NCBI GenBank assembly: GCA_937897265.1
Contig: CALCPT010000046.1
Coordinates: 1-20,633 of the forward strand
Reading direction: 5' to 3'
Source: an uncultured Alcaligenaceae bacterium
GTDB lineage: Bacteria > Pseudomonadota > Gammaproteobacteria > Burkholderiales > Burkholderiaceae_B
Length of the DNA: 20,633 nt
The notes beneath the pieces are model-generated. The model saw nothing but the letters and a program-made list of their open reading frames with translations. It was not told the DNA's origin and made no database searches. This document shows positions 17,099-20,633 of this stretch, piece by piece (the first letter of the stretch is position 1; each line of letters starts with the position of its first letter). Both the position numbers and the translations under genes were made by a program.

Positions 17099-17686
17099 TC
17101 AGCTTGCTGTCGTCTCTGGATCTTGCAATCGATGCTGGGGTAGCAACAATAACCAGGCGACCAAGGGCCATAGCGCTGCGGTCAAGAGGGTTGCAAGCAG
17201 CCACGACCAACCAGGCCACGCACTCACAAGAAAAGCACCAAGCAAGGCCCCGAGTGCTTTAATCACAATCCAAAGTGGCAACAAATGCAAGGCTTGACTC
17301 ACTAGCCCAAAACGCAGCAACCTTCGTTGCAATGACTGTGCGCCAAACACCGTCAAGGTATAGGTCAACGCTTGCAAACCCAAGGGGCCGACATCATGCA
17401 CGTCCATCACCAAGCCAAAGGCAAAGGCGGTAAATAAACCGATTCGTCGCGCATCGTGCAGCGACCAAAATACGATCACCAATAAGAGCAGATCAGGCGA
17501 CATTGGCCATGTGCGCCAAGGCAGCAGTGATAGTAGCCAAACACCGAGCAAGGTCGCCCAAACAAAAGCTAGACTGGTCGCATGATCGATCGGATTCGGG
17601 CCAACTGGGCGTGGCAGAGGAACTGGCGGAGGCGCACTTCCCTCTCGCGAAGACCTCGTCGCCTTACTTCGCTTTAGCTCTTGCAC
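17099..17686 (-). CDS. mreD: Rod shape-determining membrane protein MreD
   Basis: Polytopic inner-membrane component of the Mre/Rod complex, 195 residues with about five hydrophobic segments (from about residue 38 to 185). The family-typical MSPDLLLLVIVFWSLHDARRIGLFTAFAFGLVMDV block is present in the middle (about 61-95). An N-terminal hydrophilic region of about 35 residues, rich in Ser, Pro and Arg, precedes the first helix and is longer than in E. coli MreD. The start is GTG 17686, inside the end of mreC (23-base overlap in another frame), chosen because GGAGG lies six bases upstream. No other start allows the first helix. It lies 12 bases before mrdA. Confidence 0.92.
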   Translation of the reverse strand: MQELKRSKATRSSREGSAPPPVPLPRPVGPNPIDHATSLAFVWATLLGVWLLSLLPWRTWPMSPDLLLLVIVFWSLHDARRIGLFTAFAFGLVMDVHDVGPLGLQALTYTLTVFGAQSLQRRLLRFGLVSQALHLLPLWIVIKALGALLGAFLVSAWPGWSWLLATLLTAALWPLVAWLLLLPQHRLQDPETTAS

Positions 17687-18578
17687 GAGGGGCCTCCGGT
17701 GACGCGGGTGGCTTCCCAGGACTGACCGCTAAGTCAGCCTCGATGGGGACTTGTAAAACCAAAAACTGCCGATACCGTTCTGGGTGCGAGGACGGTAAGG
17801 CTTCGGCGCGCGCGAACCCTGAGGCCGAACTACGCTGCACTTGATCGATGCGTCCAACCGAAAGCCCGGGAGGGAATACGCCCCCGACCCCACTGGTGAC
17901 CAAAATATCGCCTTCGCGAATATCAGCATCAGATGAAAAGTAGCGCACTTCGACTTTACCCGGGGTGGTGGAGCCGAAGGCGATCAAACGCAGGCCATTA
18001 CGCAACACCTGCACTGGAATTGAAATAATTTCGTCAGTCAACACGGCGGCTTCGGAAGTCATAGGCGACACACGAGTGATCTGTCCCACTACCCCTCCCT
18101 CATCTAGAATTGGCATGCCGACCGAGATACCTGCGCGGCTACCTTTGTTAAAGACAAGCCGACGACTAAAAGTATTAGCTGGCTCATAGAGAACTTCGAC
18201 CACCACAGACGGATGCTCTGCAGCTTTTTCAAAGACCCCTAATAAACGCCGCAGTTGCGCATTTTCAGCGGCTAACAGCGCGGCATTCGTGGTTACCTGC
18301 GCTAACTCTATCCGTTGTTTTTGTAAAGCTTCGGTTTCAGATTGAATCAACGCCGCGGCGTCAAACCAGTCGTGACCAAACGAAATGATGTCGCGCGGAA
18401 ACATAACAAAACGTTGAAACGGATACAGCGTTGCAGACAACACTTCACGCACTGGATTCGTCGTTTTGTACGTTGCATCTGTAAACAACAATGCGAACGA
18501 CACCAACACGAGCAGAGTCAGTTTCACTTCAGCGGCCGGGCCGCGTCGAAAAAGCCTAAGGGTGGCGGGTCGTTGCAT
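17664..18578 (-). CDS. mreC: Rod shape-determining protein MreC
   Basis: Bitopic inner-membrane protein that links MreB to PBP2 and activates it in the periplasm. From ATG 18578 it has 304 residues: a short basic N-terminus (MQRPATLRLFRRGPAAE), a membrane segment (about 20-37), a coiled-coil helix (about 75-115, with LAAENAQLRRLL), and the double beta-barrel domain with NKGSRAGISVGMPIL and GGVVGQITRVSP. An Ala/Pro/Lys-rich tail ends it. An upstream in-frame GTG at 18599 would add seven residues; I prefer the ATG because betaproteobacterial MreC proteins usually start in this way. The 111 bases between mreB and mreC hold a 5-base hairpin (18610-18625) and nothing else convincing. Confidence 0.95.
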   Translation of the reverse strand: MQRPATLRLFRRGPAAEVKLTLLVLVSFALLFTDATYKTTNPVREVLSATLYPFQRFVMFPRDIISFGHDWFDAAALIQSETEALQKQRIELAQVTTNAALLAAENAQLRRLLGVFEKAAEHPSVVVEVLYEPANTFSRRLVFNKGSRAGISVGMPILDEGGVVGQITRVSPMTSEAAVLTDEIISIPVQVLRNGLRLIAFGSTTPGKVEVRYFSSDADIREGDILVTSGVGGVFPPGLSVGRIDQVQRSSASGFARAEALPSSHPERYRQFLVLQVPIEADLAVSPGKPPASPEAPRARAKAK

Positions 18579-18689
18579 GATGGCTCGGTACTTAATCACT
18601 CACCGCTTGGGCGCTTACGGGCGCCGGTTGCGTTAGTTTCGCTCAGCGGCCTACTGTTGCGCCTCACCGCCTGTCAATGCGCGGCACGA

Positions 18690-20043
<1,354 letters not shown>

Positions 20044-20352
20044 ATGGCTATTACCGAACAAGAAGTCACCCGAATCGCCCGGCTGGCCCGACTCAAATTG
20101 TCGACCGAGCAAAACACGCAGGCGCAGGGTGATTTGACCAAAATTCTTGGGTTGATCCAAGAACTTCAGGCAGTCGACACGAACGGGGTCGAACCATTGG
20201 CTCACCCCTTGTCCGCGCTGCGTGACGTTCACCTGCGACTGCGAGAAGACGTCATCACCGAGGAGTCCTCACCCGAGCGTCGCGAAGCGTTGATGGCCAA
20301 CGCGCCTGGCAAGGCTGAGGGCCTATTTTTGGTACCAAAGGTGATTGAATAA
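20044..20352 (+). CDS. gatC: Aspartyl/glutamyl-tRNA(Asn/Gln) amidotransferase subunit C
   Basis: Small subunit that wraps around and stabilises GatA in the GatCAB complex, which amidates misacylated Glu-tRNA(Gln) and Asp-tRNA(Asn). It has 102 residues, normal for bacterial GatC. Recognisable parts are the N-terminal helix EQEVTRIARLARLKLSTEQ, the middle LGLIQELQAVDTNGVEPLAHP and the C-terminal LREDVITEE...NAPGKAEGLFLVPKVIE. ATG 20044 fits the family start; an ATG 16 codons upstream adds unrelated residues. The stop codon is directly followed by the gatA ATG without a spacer. Presence of gatCAB suggests the genome forms Gln-tRNA and/or Asn-tRNA by the indirect route. Confidence 0.97.
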   Translation: MAITEQEVTRIARLARLKLSTEQNTQAQGDLTKILGLIQELQAVDTNGVEPLAHPLSALRDVHLRLREDVITEESSPERREALMANAPGKAEGLFLVPKVIE

Positions 20353-20633
20353 ATGAGCGCTGCACTTCACAACTTTCCAACCTTGGCCAGTCTCCAAGTC
20401 GCACTAGCCCAGGGCAAAATTAGTGCGACCGAGCTCGCCCAAGACTGCCTCAAGCAAATACAAGCTCAACAGGCGCTCAATGCCTTTGTGCACGTCGACG
20501 AAGCCCTCACTCTGGCGCAGGCACGCGCTGCCGATGCTAGTCGCGCAGCAGGGACGGCGGGCCCTTTATCGGGCATCCCAATTGCCCACAAAGACGTGTT
20601 TGTCACCCAAGGCTGGCGCAGCACCGCCGGCAG
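20353..20633 (+). CDS. gatA: Aspartyl/glutamyl-tRNA(Asn/Gln) amidotransferase subunit A, partial
   Basis: Amidase-signature subunit that hydrolyses glutamine and delivers ammonia to GatB. Only the first 93 codons lie in the window; the full protein is expected at about 480-510 residues. The helical start (about 6-45) and [13 protein letters not shown] (about 76-88) are seen. The Lys in that segment is the catalytic Lys of the Ser-cisSer-Lys triad; both Ser residues lie beyond the window. The ATG follows the gatC TAA immediately, so the two are translated together. gatB is expected next, outside the window. Confidence 0.96.
   Translation, partial: MSAALHNFPTLASLQVALAQGKISATELAQDCLKQIQAQQALNAFVHVDEALTLAQARAADASRAAGTAGPLSGIPIAHKDVFVTQGWRSTAG

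Noticed and set aside
18672..18677. Perfect TTGACA -35 hexamer on the minus strand between mreB and mreC
   Set aside because: No acceptable -10 box lies 16-18 bases downstream, and the genes are close enough to be one operon.

Overview
The window looks like a piece of a betaproteobacterial chromosome, most likely Burkholderiales. The mreB-mreC-mreD-mrdA-rodA run divergent from gatC-gatA, the MutY type and the moderate GC content support this. The placement is inferred from gene content and family resemblance, not from a database search.

Layout. Positions 1-4476 (minus strand) hold a peptide/nickel-type (Dpp/Opp) ABC importer: binding protein, two permeases and an ATPase, all tightly packed. 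The ATPase reading frame changes identity near the window start. Its last ~60 codons read first like an HflX GTPase fragment and then like a MoxR AAA+ ATPase, in DNA of about 71% GC. I read this as a chimeric sequence end rather than a real gene. Positions 4546-7212 (minus) hold an 888-residue protein made of two fused CaiB/BaiF (class III) CoA-transferase domains. Divergent from it, 7402-8949 (plus), are a thiolase-fold protein and a small DUF35 zinc-ribbon/OB-fold protein. Converging on these from the other side, 9096-12683 (minus), is a fused IorA-IorB-type 2-oxoacid (indolepyruvate-like):ferredoxin oxidoreductase. Together this middle part looks like a catabolic region for an imported organic acid or amino-acid-derived compound handled as CoA thioesters. 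The substrate cannot be read from the sequence.

Positions 12916-20633 are housekeeping. mutY (plus) is tail-to-tail with rodA and shares a TTAA stop with it. The minus-strand cell-shape cluster mreB-mreC-mreD-mrdA-rodA builds the elongasome. Divergent from mreB are gatC and the start of gatA, for the Asp-tRNA(Asn)/Glu-tRNA(Gln) amidotransferase.

The most interesting points are: (i) the thiolase-fold protein lacks the nucleophilic cysteine and has a tyrosine in a C-terminal segment resembling steroid side-chain aldolases, next to a stand-alone DUF35 partner; (ii) the fused CoA transferase has one domain in which the conserved Asp of the GQxxD segment is Ser; (iii) a palindrome lies under face-to-face promoter-like hexamers between these two units; (iv) the in-frame tripartite chimera at the left end. 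I found no rRNA, tRNA, CRISPR array, transposase or phage gene.
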